Positions 36,768 through 48,161 of a stretch of DNA of 64,000 nt are shown piece by piece. Positions within the stretch are counted from its first letter, which is position 1; each line of letters starts with the position of its first letter. The position numbers and the translations under genes are program-made. Source of the DNA: Echinometra lucunter (taxonomy: Eukaryota; Echinodermata; Echinoidea; Camarodonta; Echinometridae); assembly GCA_029962745.1 (NCBI GenBank), contig CM057157.1:25959751-26023750 (forward strand). Direction: 5' to 3'. A model generated the notes under the pieces. It was not told the DNA's origin and ran no database searches. It worked only from the letters and a program-made list of their open reading frames with translations.

Positions 36768-36875
36768 CGATGTCGGCAGTCATTCAATCATTTATCCAAG
36801 ATGAACGACAGATTTGAAGCTCCAGCTGTATAAGATATGTATATTCTGCTTAAATTTAAATCCAAACAAAGATGA
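36768..36875 (-). promoter_or_regulatory. INK4 proximal 5' flank
   Basis: About 110-140 bp between the start codons and the inserted snap-back element; likely 5' UTR or core promoter by position only. No TATA box or initiator is distinct enough to call. Confidence 0.35.
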
Positions 36876-37413
36876 TTCGTGGAAAGGGTTTACGGTTCAC
36901 CATGTGGTAAGTCCTGAGGGACTATAGATAAAGTGGATAGAGATGGAGGTGAAATAGAGAGGCGAGAAAGTAGGAAAATTGGAGGGCAGAGTATCTTTCG
37001 AAATCTGGGTGGAGTCCTAAAAAGGACTGTAAACCAGAAGAGGTGAGAGGATTGAGTAGGTGAAGAGATGAGTAGGCTTGAGTCGGCGAGAGGTGAGAAG
37101 ACTTGAAGAGGATTGAGTAGGTGAAGAGATGAGTAGGCTTGAGTCGGCGAGAGGTGAGAAGACTCTCGCCGACTCAAGCCTACTCATCTCTTCACCTACT
37201 CAATCCTCTCACCTCTTCTGGTTTACAGTCCTTTTTAGGACTCCACCCAGATTTCGAAAGATACTCTGCCCTCCAATTTTCCTACTTTCTCGCCTCTCTA
37301 TTTCACCTCCATCTCTATCCACTTTATCTATAGTCCCTCAGGACTTACCACATGGTGAACCGTAAACCCTTTCCACGAATACCCGTACCACCATGCAAAC
37401 CTTCAAACATCAT
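36876..37413. mobile_element. Near-perfect snap-back element with 13-bp target duplication
   Basis: The arms of about 240-260 nt running inward from TTCGTGGAAAGGG and its complement are almost identical in reverse, with the centre near 37130-37150. The flanks carry the same 13 bases, CAAACAAAGATGA, at 36863-36875 and 37414-37426. The right end has the gtaccaccatgcaaacc companion also seen, inverted, beside 31628. It is non-coding; mirror open frames on both strands are artefacts. Confidence 0.85.
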
Positions 37414-37426
37414 CAAACAAAGATGA

Positions 37427-37965
37427 GTTTAAAAAAACAAAAATGACCGAGGCATCGGATTTTCCTTTAACTTAACATGGCTATGGATTAGTAGGAAAAC
37501 AACATTTGTGATCATCTCCAACACATAAATTCAACCAAAAACAAGAGAGCGATTATATAGTTGCAGCTATAGTGACACTTAATGAAACATTAATACATCG
37601 CTTTGTATCTTGACGCAATAGATTCTGTTGACCATGCAGGCGGAAACAAAATCGCTCTTTCAATGTAGATCCGGTTCCTAGTTTTGTAACAACAATCTAG
37701 GGTCCTCTTGATAATTCTTCTTGTCTTCTGTTTTGTGACTGGATCGATGCAACCGATGGTCAGAGAATTCATTCATTGGCAGCTTGCACATTCGCTTTTA
37801 GTACGCACAGAATCGAACAGCAAATGTGATATAAATGTTCCTGGTCAAGTGATGTCAAGCGAAATGTCGGAAACTGTGAAAGCAGCTAGGCGACTGGGTC
37901 AGGTGCAGTGGCATATCCAGCCCTTAGTCTATTCGAAGGAGGGGCAAAACTTCTCAGCTTGCCCT
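37427..37965. other. Non-coding, nothing recognised
   Basis: Mixed-composition DNA with only short open frames. Confidence 0.45.
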
Positions 37966-38100
37966 CAGGAGGTGATAGAGCACTGGTCTCACGATAATCC
38001 TGGGACCTGGGTTCGAAACCAAGTCGGTGTGAGTGCCCTATGCTAGAGTATTAATCCTCCTTACCAGGTCCCTCGAGTAGAACATAAAGTCTTTATAGTT
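37966..38100 (+). mobile_element. tRNA-derived SINE-like head
   Basis: A-box-like GATAGAGCACTGG and B-box GGGTTCGAAACC are correctly ordered and spaced for pol III, but the arms do not form a sound tRNA cloverleaf. Probably the head of a SINE; its 3' end was not delimited. Confidence 0.6.
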
Positions 38101-38334
38101 GGTCCTCTGGCTGCTTACTTTGGAACGTGCATGTTTTCTTAGCAGTCAGGAAAAACAAACCAATAACCGGCATCATCAGTGGGAGGGAAAGAGCTACTTG
38201 AGGACCCTTGTTTGAGAATATGTGCTACTTAATACACAAGTTTGAGAACTCGCATGAACTTGCGATTGCGAACCTGAAATTGTGGCTGGATTTTTCCGTG
38301 GTCAGAAATCTGTTAAAGGTGCAATTGCCTTACT

Positions 38335-38355
38335 CCCCCCCCCCCCCCCCCCCCC
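38335..38355. repeat. Poly-C run
   Basis: About 21 consecutive C, followed by gcccc. Confidence 0.9.
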
Positions 38356-38725
38356 GCCCCATCCTTATTATAAATACGCGAGTGGTCAGGTGAGTCTAGC
38401 GCCCCGCGTCTGGTTAATAATTCTGGGTGATTGCTTGCTTCCCGAACTTACGGAAGAGATCGTGTTATTGTCATGACGGCGAGCCCAAGTTTTTCATTTA
38501 GCGTTACCACTGTTCACTTTGCGCAACATGTCACTGCCAATGCTTGTGCGAGTCAAGGCTTAATTCTACACATATTTATGCAGTATAATCCGGGCTTGTT
38601 GCTGTTGTTGGGGTTTATGTTTGTTTGTTTGTTTGTTTGAGGTGGGTTGTGTGTGTTTTATGTTTTTATTTTTTGGTCTTTTTGTTTGTATTTATTTGGT
38701 GTCTTTTATCGAACTGCTTGTCATT

Positions 38726-38796
38726 TTTCATTACCTTATAACACACAAAACTGTTGTGTATGTGTTCTCTTATTCTTGTGTTATAAGGTAATGAAA
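38726..38796. repeat. Perfect 20-bp hairpin
   Basis: TTTCATTACCTTATAACACA (38726-38745) and its exact complement (38777-38796) flank a 31-nt loop. It may be a tiny MITE or a structured RNA. Confidence 0.8.
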
Positions 38797-39120
38797 TGAT
38801 GTATTTGTGTACAGCACTCCCCCTACAGTTTTTTGTTTTGTTTTGTTTTTTGTTGTTTTTTGTTTGGTTTGTTTTTTTTACGCGGATTACTGCGGCATCA
38901 TTGCAGATTTTGCAAAAGCCTTTTATAAAGATCATCAATAGTCCTGTCAATGCATTCCGTCAAATGACACCACACACCTCGTGCACATGACACTGGTTTG
39001 TCACGCGTGGTAAGCTTGTAGCGCGTCTGCGAATTGAGATCTCCAATTAGGCACAGTGAATGTTCGTTAAATGAAACATAGTTTAATTAGTACTTTTTTT
39101 TTTTACTTCGTTGTAAACAG

Positions 39121-39301
39121 AACACGATAAAAATAACTTTCGAAAAATCAACATAACTGCAATTTCAAAAGCTTATTGTACTGCCCGTACAAATCGCGTT
39201 CGGATTACATAATAAGCCATGAAAATCCGCACATTTCTTAAGGTGCAGGGCTTTTGAAGTTGCCTTTAAGTTGATTTTTCGGAAGTAGTTTTTATCGTGT
39301 T
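39121..39301. repeat. Imperfect 52-bp-arm hairpin
   Basis: Arms 39121-39172 and 39250-39301 (from AACACGATAAAAA inward) pair with several mismatches around a 77-nt loop. Compatible with a MITE or a long hairpin RNA. Confidence 0.7.
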
Positions 39302-39792
39302 ACAATTCTTGATGTAATTTCGATATCATGTCACATGATTTTTGTGCACCTGTTTGTTTGGAGTGTAACAAAATTATGTAGAAACAAGGCCGTACGCAGG
39401 AATTTTTTTCCATGGGGGCAAGAATTATATTCTATATTTGAGGGAACACGCAAGCGAGGGACTCAAGCGACCGAGCGGGAACTTCTGCATTTTTATAATT
39501 GAAACTGAACGATCTGGTGCACAAGGCTTGCACTGCATGTTCAACCAAAATTTCGATTTTAGTATTCCTGTCATTATTCCGAACTTCAAATAAGATAATT
39601 TTACTAGTTTAAACTTTCATATTTAATGCAAAATGCGATTTGTTCGAAAATCGGGTCGCAGTCGGATCGTGTGCGGCGGGCTCAAGGTGCCAGGATATGC
39701 TTGATAAGTTTGTTTTGACGTCAATATGGCCAATAAGGATTCTGGGATATATGAAAGCTGAAGTTTGTTTTAGAAAATGCTTTATCTCCATA

Positions 39793-40061
39793 CACTATGA
39801 AAATGACCGACAAAGAAAGTGGACAAAATAAACAACCTCTCATTCTACCCTTCACAATGGTTCTGGTAGTCAAAAGAACATCCCTTCACTAGTATTATGT
39901 TTAATCATATAGTTCCAGGTGAATATGCATGTGACACTTGTTCCACATATTTTAGATAATAGCAGTGAAGGGATGTTCTTTTGACTACCAGAACCATTGT
40001 GAAGGGTAGAATGAGGGGTTGTTTATTTTGTCCACTTTCTTTGTCCGCCATGTTCATAGTG
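39793..40061. mobile_element. Snap-back element with 98-bp arms
   Basis: Arms 39793-39890 and 39964-40061 are almost exact reverse complements, with a 73-nt loop. Divergence is concentrated at the outer 20 bases. No coding content. Confidence 0.82.
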
Positions 40062-40407
40062 ATATTGCCCCAAAGGAGTTTGTTGCTGGTGGTTGGTAGG
40101 AAGATCAGCTGTTTATTTAACTTCAGTCAACAGCTACTTGGCAAACCCTTTAGCGCCATCATGAAGCCAAATAACGAAATAAAGAATGAAAATGTTCCAG
40201 TGATTATAGGCAATTTCGATTTGTCCCGAGGCCGTGACATTATGTTCCCGTTCCACTTGAACAGCAGCACTGATGGTAATACGTTAGGCAAAGTCGTGGA
40301 GTGAATAAGATACTCATAACCTATGCTCCTGACTCGGCCAAAAAAAAGGGGGAGAGCAAAAGAGAGAAAAAAACTTCTTATTTTTAATTAGATCATTGTA
40401 AATCCAC
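40062..40407. other. Non-coding, nothing recognised
   Basis: A plus-strand frame of about 107 codons runs through the snap-back right arm into this stretch. It has no recognisable domain and is not called. Confidence 0.4.
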
Positions 40408-41310
40408 TTAGCCTACATCAAAAGAGGGTTGTTTTTTTTTTACCATGCTTACATAATTATTTTGCCATACTAAATTTTGTATGTGGCATTAGTCAAATTA
40501 TATAAATTTCACCACAAATTTATAACAAGGAAAACATTAAAACCAATCATTATGAAGAAAAACAGACAACTAATAGTCGATAATTGGACATTATGTCATC
40601 ATGAGGCACAATAACGACAGCTACAGAATTTAACGTTGAATGTAGGCCTGCAGGCGATTTCAATTTGTCTTTTCTGTAGAACCATAAAGTTTTGGCGGAC
40701 GGAACATCACTGATAATGTTCTTAACCCGTTAAGTACTGAATTCTCTAAATCCAATAGGATTAGTACAGGAACCGACCGGTTCCAGTAGACATCAAGTTA
40801 ATCAAACAGTGCGGATTGTGGAGTGAGTATAAAACCCTGGGAGAAGGTAGGAATGGTCGGGGTTAGATAAGTTAATTATGACTACAAAAAAGAAGAAGAA
40901 GAAGAAGAGAGTAAAATGACAAAACAGGAACACTATCAAACAACAACAAGAATAACAATAACAACAAACCTCTCATTGTGATAACTATAAATCCATTTCG
41001 CCTCAAAGAAAGGTTTATTTTCTTCAGATCTTGCTTAAATTCTACGCTTTACATTTGTGTATCTTGGATAGGAAAGTACTGCAATTTACAGACAGAAAAA
41101 TCTATATATATATGCTAGTTTACTTTGATATAAACTTTTGCAGTAAGTGTGTCTTTAAAATGGAGGAAAGCACGGCTTAGGCTTAGATATTTCACCAGCT
41201 TCCCCTATTCCCCTGCGGGCCTACCGTTCAATAGCCTTGCACCTCCCCCTTTTTTAATGACTCCTTGATATGCCCCTTTAATCATACTTCATAGTATATT
41301 TCATTGTAAG
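40408..41310. repeat. Repeat locus paired with 17943-18434 and 22685-22850
   Basis: The left part (40408-40850) matches 17943-18430 and the right part (from 41149) matches the sequence after 22685. About 300 bp of different sequence lies where the other locus has the 4.25-kb inverted-arm element. Confidence 0.82.
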
Positions 41311-42404
41311 CGCCTTGAACCTTTGGAGTGGATATGCAATATACATGTATATGTTTGCATTATTCATAATCGACATAATAACGACAGCAGATCCCGATTT
41401 TAAACTGGGGGATTGCACCTTCCCCCCCCCCCCCAAAAAAAAAATCTTTTTCTTTTGTACAGGAGTGCCTCCAGTCCGGAGGTAACTTGGGCGTATGAAT
41501 TATTTTGTTTGTTTGTTGAAATTTATTTCTACGTTCAACATGTTCAACACGATACATCATAATCAGTTATTACATAGATTTTATACATATACATTTTAGA
41601 CACATGAATCATTTACAATCTATTTCTGAATATAAAAAAGTATATGGAAAAATATAGTTTGACAGAATTTCAGAACGCAGGAGACCGTCGTCATGAGCGG
41701 CCTGCTTATAGTAAAGATGCACCCCCATCTAAACAGATTTTTTTTTCCATTGAGAAAGATTTCTGTCATTTGTTATATGCTTTCAAGAAATCTCCTTCCC
41801 CTCATCCCTCCTCCGACATAATTTAGGATCCCCCCCCCCCCCGTGGTCAGTTCCTATATAGTGCACATAATTAAAGTGTTCAACGTTTACGCGTTGTTTA
41901 TTTATCAACTATGTAGGCTATGTCCGTTAATATTCAATCATAATGTTTGTAGGGAGAATTCTAGCACACCTGATTCATGTTTAGTGATCAAAGTTCACAC
42001 CGTCACGGCTTTGAGCTCGCGTCCCTGGAAGTATAGGATTTTTTTTGTTTACCCAGGCTAGCCACACAGGTATCACTGCTGCTTTTTCCTACGAGCCCTG
42101 CAATTATTATTTCCCCAGCACTGCTAAATCATCCCAATGGATTAACGTTTGCAGTGTCCATTTCAAAGTATGCACGATTAGAAAGGAAATTTCTCCTCCA
42201 GAACCAAATTCACTATTTTCCCAATTGGAATCCATACCACAGCATACTATGGTTTTCCTGGTATTTTATATGCTCTCATATCTCATTTTCTATATCTACC
42301 TGATGAATCAGTAATGAAATATAAACTTTGTTTAGTATATCCAGTGTAGAATTTGAGCAGTGTATAAATTATACAAGTTCTATAGACATCTTTTAAAAAA
42401 AGTA
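41311..42404. other. Non-coding, mixed repeats
   Basis: Contains poly-C runs (about 41420-41434 and 41829-41842). From about 42056 it holds a segment reused in the 1.9-kb units (agccctgcaattattatt and the ctgatgaatcag block). No gene seen. Confidence 0.55.
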
Positions 42405-44244
42405 GGGGGAGACCGGGGTGAAATGGGACATTTTCGCACTATCAGGAAAGATTCCTTGTAACTTTTTAAATATTTTGTCAAGCTAGGTCATAATCATAAT
42501 ATATGTACTATAGATACTGAAGTTTATAATGAAGTATCTAGTGATACCCCTACATTATGCTATTTCGTGTAATTAATGATTTATGAAAACCTTAATTTTG
42601 GGGTAACATGGGACACCCCGGGGAGCAATGGGTCATCAAGAGGGGTGAAATGGGATCGATGGGGTGAAATGGGACAACCACAAAAGAATCATTAAAATTC
42701 TCACAAAATAGATTGATGATAAAGCAAACACCTTTTAATGAAGATATAAGGCCCAAAACGGGAATAATTTGTAAACAGGAGGCCCTTTAAGCATGTTAAG
42801 AGCTCAATTAACAGTCATTTTGTTGAAAGAATATAATCGTAGAACGTTTTGAAGTTTCCACTCTATTAATTTGCAACAATATGTGCAAACACTATCTTAG
42901 ACTCAGTCTCCCTTTTCTCTCCCTGGAAGTTCCTTTGTATTAGTAACAGGTACACATAATTCTGGTATTTAAATTTAAGATATCATCTAACATTAAACTG
43001 AAGCTTTCCATTAATAAGATCTATGAGAAAAAATGAAAGATTGAAATTATAAAAAAAAATAGTTACCACTGTCAACTACATATATTATATCCTGTACGAA
43101 ACAAAAATGTGAATGATTTGAAACTTTTCATCCATGAAAATTAAACATCAAATGCTTCATAAAATGAGCATACAATTGGGCATTATGTGCGTTTAATCTA
43201 CACCGTTTTGTAGAACTCAAACAATGCTAAAACATTTGTTTTTAAGAATACTCAGCAATAAGAACAAGTCAAAATATGATAACAATGAAACTATTACCTA
43301 CCAATTCTCTCATAAAATTTTTGTTTTCCTTGAACACTAAGCCTCAAATCTGCTCGTGAGACCTGGATCATGTTAACATTCTTAATACAATATGTTAAAA
43401 GATAAGTTTTATTTTAGCATCTGTTAGTATAAAATCACAAATTTTGTAAGCTTTCAGTCCAGTCGACATGAGTCTGCAAATCAGTCTCCCATCCCCCCCC
43501 CCCCCCCCCCCCTTGAAAAACCATTTTGTCATAACAGTTGTTGTAAAGCAATCAAAAATCAACTTCTGGCATAGAATAGGAGAATGAGACAAAACTGAAC
43601 AATATTCTGAAAAATATTTAGTACTTTCTAAAATTTGAAAGAATGAAATTATGAAAAACCTGGTATGGAAATTAATATTTTTGGTTTGTTTGTAAATTAA
43701 TATTTGGGACAAAAATTAGGTCAACTCCAAGCACTGTATATAAGCTTGAGAAAATCTTTAGACAAGTGCGCAATAAGGCTTTTGTAAAGATTTCCGTTTC
43801 ACAAAAATGAAATTTTAATTGCACAAGTAGAACTTGCACGAGCTGGGGAGAAATGGGACACACTGTCCCATTTCTCCCCCTTGGTAAAAAAAAAATATAA
43901 AACTGGCGGTCACTATTTCTAACCTGTCTGTTATCAAACAATTTTATTTTCTGAAGTTTGCACACTTACTAAGTTACCAATTAGCATAATATAGTACTTA
44001 CGAGATTTATGTAGTATACTTGATATTTTACTGACAATAATTGACGAAGAAGTATTTAAAAAGGGGTCTAAAAAAGAAATTGAATTTTTACTAACCTGTA
44101 GATCTGTAAAGTGGCTGATATGTCTGTTGTGAGCTTTGCCTAGGCACACCTTTTTACTGATGTAATCAGTTTTCTGATTGGCTGAGTATTTTTCAAGTTA
44201 CAAGGGTGTCCCATTTCTCCCCATGTCCCATTTGACCCCGGTCC
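42405..44244. mobile_element. Terminal-inverted-repeat element, TA target (GGGGTGAAATGGGACA type)
   Basis: The left end has GACCGGGGTGAAATGGGACA and the right end, inverted, has GACCGGGGTCAAATGGGACA. TA flanks both sides (42403-42404 and 44245-44246). Sister units at 46066 and 48013 show the uninterrupted site. The GGGGTGAAATGGGAC motif recurs just inside the ends (about 42601-42675 and, as a hairpin, 43843-43880), as expected of subterminal binding repeats. No transposase-like frame is seen over 1.84 kb, so it is probably non-autonomous. Confidence 0.85.
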
Positions 44245-44395
44245 TATATCAGACATGTTCCGACGCGAATTTTAGTTTCTTTGGAATAAAGTCCAATACG
44301 TATTAGTAAACATGGTAAAGGGCTCAAAAATAAAGATGATATCTTTCATAATTGGCAAGTTCTGACTTGTCTTTCAATTGTTTTATCCGATCCTG

Positions 44396-44965
44396 AGAAT
44401 GATATCATATAGCTTTACTGAAGTCAAAGAACCAAACCGTTCACCTATTTATGTAATCTATCTTCGAACTCTGGTATGTTTCCAAACAAAAATGAAACTA
44501 GCCAAACTAATTTCCTATCACTGTCAAATTACAGGTCCATTTCCTTGTTTACCGTATTCTCCAAAATCATAGAAAAATTGTTTTTACACATGCGATATCC
44601 TTTTTGAAAAGTAATATACGAATCTCAATTTGGATTTAGAAAAAGCCATAACATGCATAATACAACACAAGCTCTCTTCACTCTAATAAAATTAGTAGTT
44701 CCATCGATAATGGTACCGATACCATAGGAGTGTTCTTAGATTTTTCAAAGGCATTCGACACTATTGATCACGAAATCTTTTTCAGCAAACTCTTACATTA
44801 TACTGTTTAACTTACACTGACTAAAGCACATCTCAACTTATGTTAACTGCGGAGTACCACAGGCTCTATTCTAGGCCCTTTGCTTTTATTCTGCATATTA
44901 ATGACTTTCATAAATAATCAAAATTACTGGCACTTATTGTATGCAGATGACGCTTTTTCCCCATA
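44396..44965 (+). pseudogene. Decayed RT fragment, unit 1
   Basis: Same RT landmarks as 23046-23700 (FSKIIEKL, FGFRK, FLDFSKAFDTIDHE, CGVPQ, YADDA), with a short internal deletion and frameshifts. Confidence 0.75.
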
Positions 44966-45061
44966 AAAGCTTACAAACCTAATGCGATTAAGCTCAGAAC
45001 TAGATTCATTTGCAGCATGGATTAAACCTAATAAAATTATTTAATCTAAACGATATTACAT

Positions 45062-45400
45062 TTTAGATAAGATAAGATTTATTAACTCTATAGACCCCAT
45101 CTCGAGGTATGAGAGTACAAACAAAGAAACGTATTTACAATTACATACATACATGCATACATACATTATAAATGTGAATACATAGGTTTAATAGATAAAA
45201 ATATCGTATATAAAAGAACTTTTTACAAGACTAGCCGTTCTGGCTGTTTGACTATTCTACCACTACGAGTACATACAGTTCTATTTTCATTACTTTCTGT
45301 ACAATGGCATTCTTTGCTCTTTACATTTGGAGTCTGAGTAAGTTGCATCATAATAGTCCTGGCAAATTTTGCTATTTTCTTTAGCTGGCAAGTATTTGCA
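45062..45400 (-). pseudogene. LINE 3' tip, unit 1
   Basis: The C-terminal block CQLKKIAKFARTIMMQ and the following 3' UTR end in a (GATAA)n tail at the left. At its right edge it is fused to unrelated sequence (CWGNNNCRACRE), so the LINE is cut at NTCQL. Confidence 0.7.
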
Positions 45401-45477
45401 GGGTAGCCACTTAGGTATAACTGCTGCTTTTCCCTACAAGCCCTGCAATTATTATTTCCCCAGCAGTGCAAAGGTAC

Positions 45478-45608
45478 CCATTTAATTCACCTTGGTCGTG
45501 AGGGACGTTGTGGGCAAAACACCCTTTTCCTAGGATGTTAGCACCGAGTATCGAACCAAGGACCTCTCGTATGAGAGGCATGAGTCTTCACCGATATATC
45601 ACGGCGCT
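45478..45608 (-). mobile_element. SINE-like, pol III boxes, unit 1
   Basis: In minus-strand sense an A-box-like TATATCGGTGAAGACTC is followed by B box GGTTCGATACTC. Copy at 47424-47554. Confidence 0.55.
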
Positions 45609-46216
45609 GTAGTTAGAACTCGGTGCCCTCATCATCTGGTTATGTTAGACAGATTATACACTTCTAAGTGAAGAAATTAAAACAAATATTTCATTTATTC
45701 CATTTCCTCCAAATTTTCCTAGATCTCAGTTTGTCTATTCTCTGAAAAATCCACCTGAAACTATAAAAAAAAAAGAAGAAATAGTTTCACTGGCATTGCT
45801 AAATCATCCTAATGGATTAACGTTTGCAGTGTCCATTTCGAAGTAGCACGATTAGAAAGGAAATTTCTCCTCCAAAACCATACTAATTTTCCCAATTGGA
45901 ATCCATACCACAGCATACCATGGTTTTCCTGGTATTTTATATGCTCTCATATCTCATTTTCTATATCTACCTGATGAATCAGTAATGAAATATAAACTTT
46001 GTTTAGTGTATCCAGTATAGAATTTGAGCAGTGTATATACAAGTCCTATAGACATCTTTAAAAAGTATATCAGACATGTTCCGACGCGAATTTTAGTTTC
46101 TTTGGAATAAAGTCCAATACGTATTAGTAAACATGGTAAAGGGCTAAAAAATAATAATATCTTTCATAATTGGCAAGTTCTGACTTGTCTTTCAATTGTT
46201 TTATCCGATCCTGAGA

Positions 46217-46780
46217 ATGATATCATATAGCTTTACTGAAGTCAAAGAACCAAACCGTTCACCTATTTATGTAATCTATCTTCGACCTCCGCTATGTTTC
46301 CAAACAAAAATGAAACTAGCCAAACTAATCCCCTATCACTGTCAAATTACAGGTCCATTTCCTTGTTAAAAATTGTTTTTACACGTGCGATATCCTTTTT
46401 GAAAAGTAATATACGAATCTCAATTTGGATTTAGAAAAAGCCATAACATGCATAATACAACACAAGCTCTCTTCACTCTAATAAAATTAGTAGTTCCATC
46501 GATAATGGTACCGATACCATAGGAGTGTTCTTAGATTTTTCAAAGGCATTCGACACTGCTGATCACGAAATCTTTTTCAACAAACTCTTACATTATACTG
46601 TTTAATTTACACTGACTAAAGCACATCCCAACTTATGTTAACTGCGGAGTACCACAGGCTCTATTCTAGGCCCTTTGCTTTTATTCTGCATATTAATGAC
46701 TTTCATAAATCATCAAAATTACTGGTATTTATTGTATGCAGATGACGCTAACTTTTTTCCCCATAAAAGCTTACAAACCT
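46217..46780 (+). pseudogene. Decayed RT fragment, unit 2
   Basis: Same RT landmarks as the sister units. It ends in LYADDAN (RT motif C) at about 46730-46750 and is then interrupted by the palindrome. Confidence 0.75.
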
Positions 46781-46784
46781 AATG

Positions 46785-46962
46785 CATGCTGCAAATGAAT
46801 CTAGTTAGCCATAACATGCATAATACAACACAAGCTCTCTTCACTCTAAGAAAATTACTAAAAGAAACTAAATTAATAAAAGAAACTAGTAATTTTCTTA
46901 GAGTGAAGAGAGCTTGTGTTGTATTATGCATGTTATGGCTAACTAGATTCATTTGCAGCATG
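46785..46962. repeat. Perfect 75-bp-arm palindrome made of RT sequence
   Basis: Arms 46785-46859 and 46888-46962 are exact reverse complements across a 28-nt spacer. The arm sequence is the local RT segment around ccataacatgcataatac, so the palindrome is an inverted duplication of the unit's own DNA. Confidence 0.9.
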
Positions 46963-47007
46963 GATTAAAGCTAACAAAATTATTTAATCTAAAATATATT
47001 ACATGTA

Positions 47008-47345
47008 AGATAAGATAAGATTTATTAACTCTATAGCCCCCTCTCGAGGTATGAGAGTACAAACACAGAAACGTATTTACAATTACATACAATGTACATG
47101 CATACATACATTATAAATGTGAATACATAGGTTTAATAGATAAAAATATCGTATATAAAAGAACTTTTTACAAGACTAGCCGTTCTGGCTGTTTGACTAT
47201 TCTACCACTACGAGTACATACAGTTCTATTTTCATTACTTTCTGTACAATGGCATTTTTTGCTCTTTACATTTGGAGTCTGAGTAAGTTGCATCATAATA
47301 ATCCTGGCAAATTTTGCTATTTTCTTTAGCTGGCAAGTATTTGCA
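47008..47345 (-). pseudogene. LINE 3' tip, unit 2
   Basis: Near-identical to 45062-45400. Confidence 0.7.
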
Positions 47346-47423
47346 GGGTAGCCACTTAGGTATAACTGCTGCTTTTCCCTACAAGCCCTGCAATTATTAT
47401 TTCCCCAGCATTGCAAAGGTACC

Positions 47424-47554
47424 CATTTAATTCACCTTGGTCGTGAGGGACATTGTGGGCAAAACACCCTTTTCCTAGGATGTTAGCACCGAGTATCGAA
47501 CCAAGGACCTCTCGTATGAGAGGCATGAGTCTTCACCGATATACCACGGCGCTG
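47424..47554 (-). mobile_element. SINE-like, pol III boxes, unit 2
   Basis: Near-identical to 45478-45608. Here the A-box region reads TGGTATATCGGTGAAG, closer to consensus. Confidence 0.55.
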
Positions 47555-48161
47555 TAGTTAGAACTCGGTGCCCTCATCATCTGGTTATGTTAGACAGATT
47601 ATACACTTCTAAGTGAAGAAATTAAAACAAATTTTTCATTTATTCCATTTCCTCCAAATTTTCCTAGATCTCAGCTTGTCTATTCTCTGAAAAATCCACC
47701 TGAAACTATAAAAAAAAAAAAGAAGAAATAGTTTCACTGGCATTGCTAAATCATCCTAATGGATTAACGTTTGCAGTGTCCATTTCGAAGTAGCACGATT
47801 AGAAAGGAAATTTCTCCTCCAAAACCATACTAATTTTCCCAATTGGAATCCATACCACAGCATACCATGGTTTTCCTGGTATTTTATATGCTCTCATATC
47901 TCATTTTCTATATCTACCTGATGAGTCAGTAATAAAATATAAACTTTGTTTAGTCTATCCAGTATAGAATTTGAGCAGTGTATACAAGTTCTATAGACAT
48001 CTTTTTAAAAGAGTATATCAGACATGTTCCGACGCGAATTTTAGTTTCTTTGGAATAAAGTCCAATACGTATTAGTAAACATGGTAAAAGGCTAAAAAAT
48101 AATGATAATATCTTTCATAATTGGCAAGTTCTGACTTGTCTTTCAATTGTTTTATCCGATC

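Larger units (their letters stand above)
44247..46065. repeat. Tandem unit 1 (about 1.8 kb)
   Basis: Begins tatatcagacatgttccgacg. It carries plus-strand RT debris, a minus-strand LINE 3' tip and a minus-strand SINE-like segment, then the lead-in to the next unit. Confidence 0.88.
46066..48012. repeat. Tandem unit 2 (about 1.95 kb)
   Basis: Same order of parts as unit 1, plus a unique 178-bp palindrome (46785-46962) inside the RT debris. Confidence 0.9.

Noticed and set aside
36890..37365. Matching Ser/Leu/Pro-rich frames on both strands
   Set aside because: Consequence of the perfect snap-back palindrome.
37966..38040. Functional tRNA gene
   Set aside because: A and B boxes are present, but no sound acceptor, D and anticodon arms form; read as a SINE head.
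40000..40304. 107-codon plus-strand frame at 39981-40304
   Set aside because: Begins in the snap-back right arm, shows no domain and has no splice or promoter support.
46779..46968. Identical 60-codon frames on both strands
   Set aside because: Consequence of the 75-bp-arm palindrome in RT debris.
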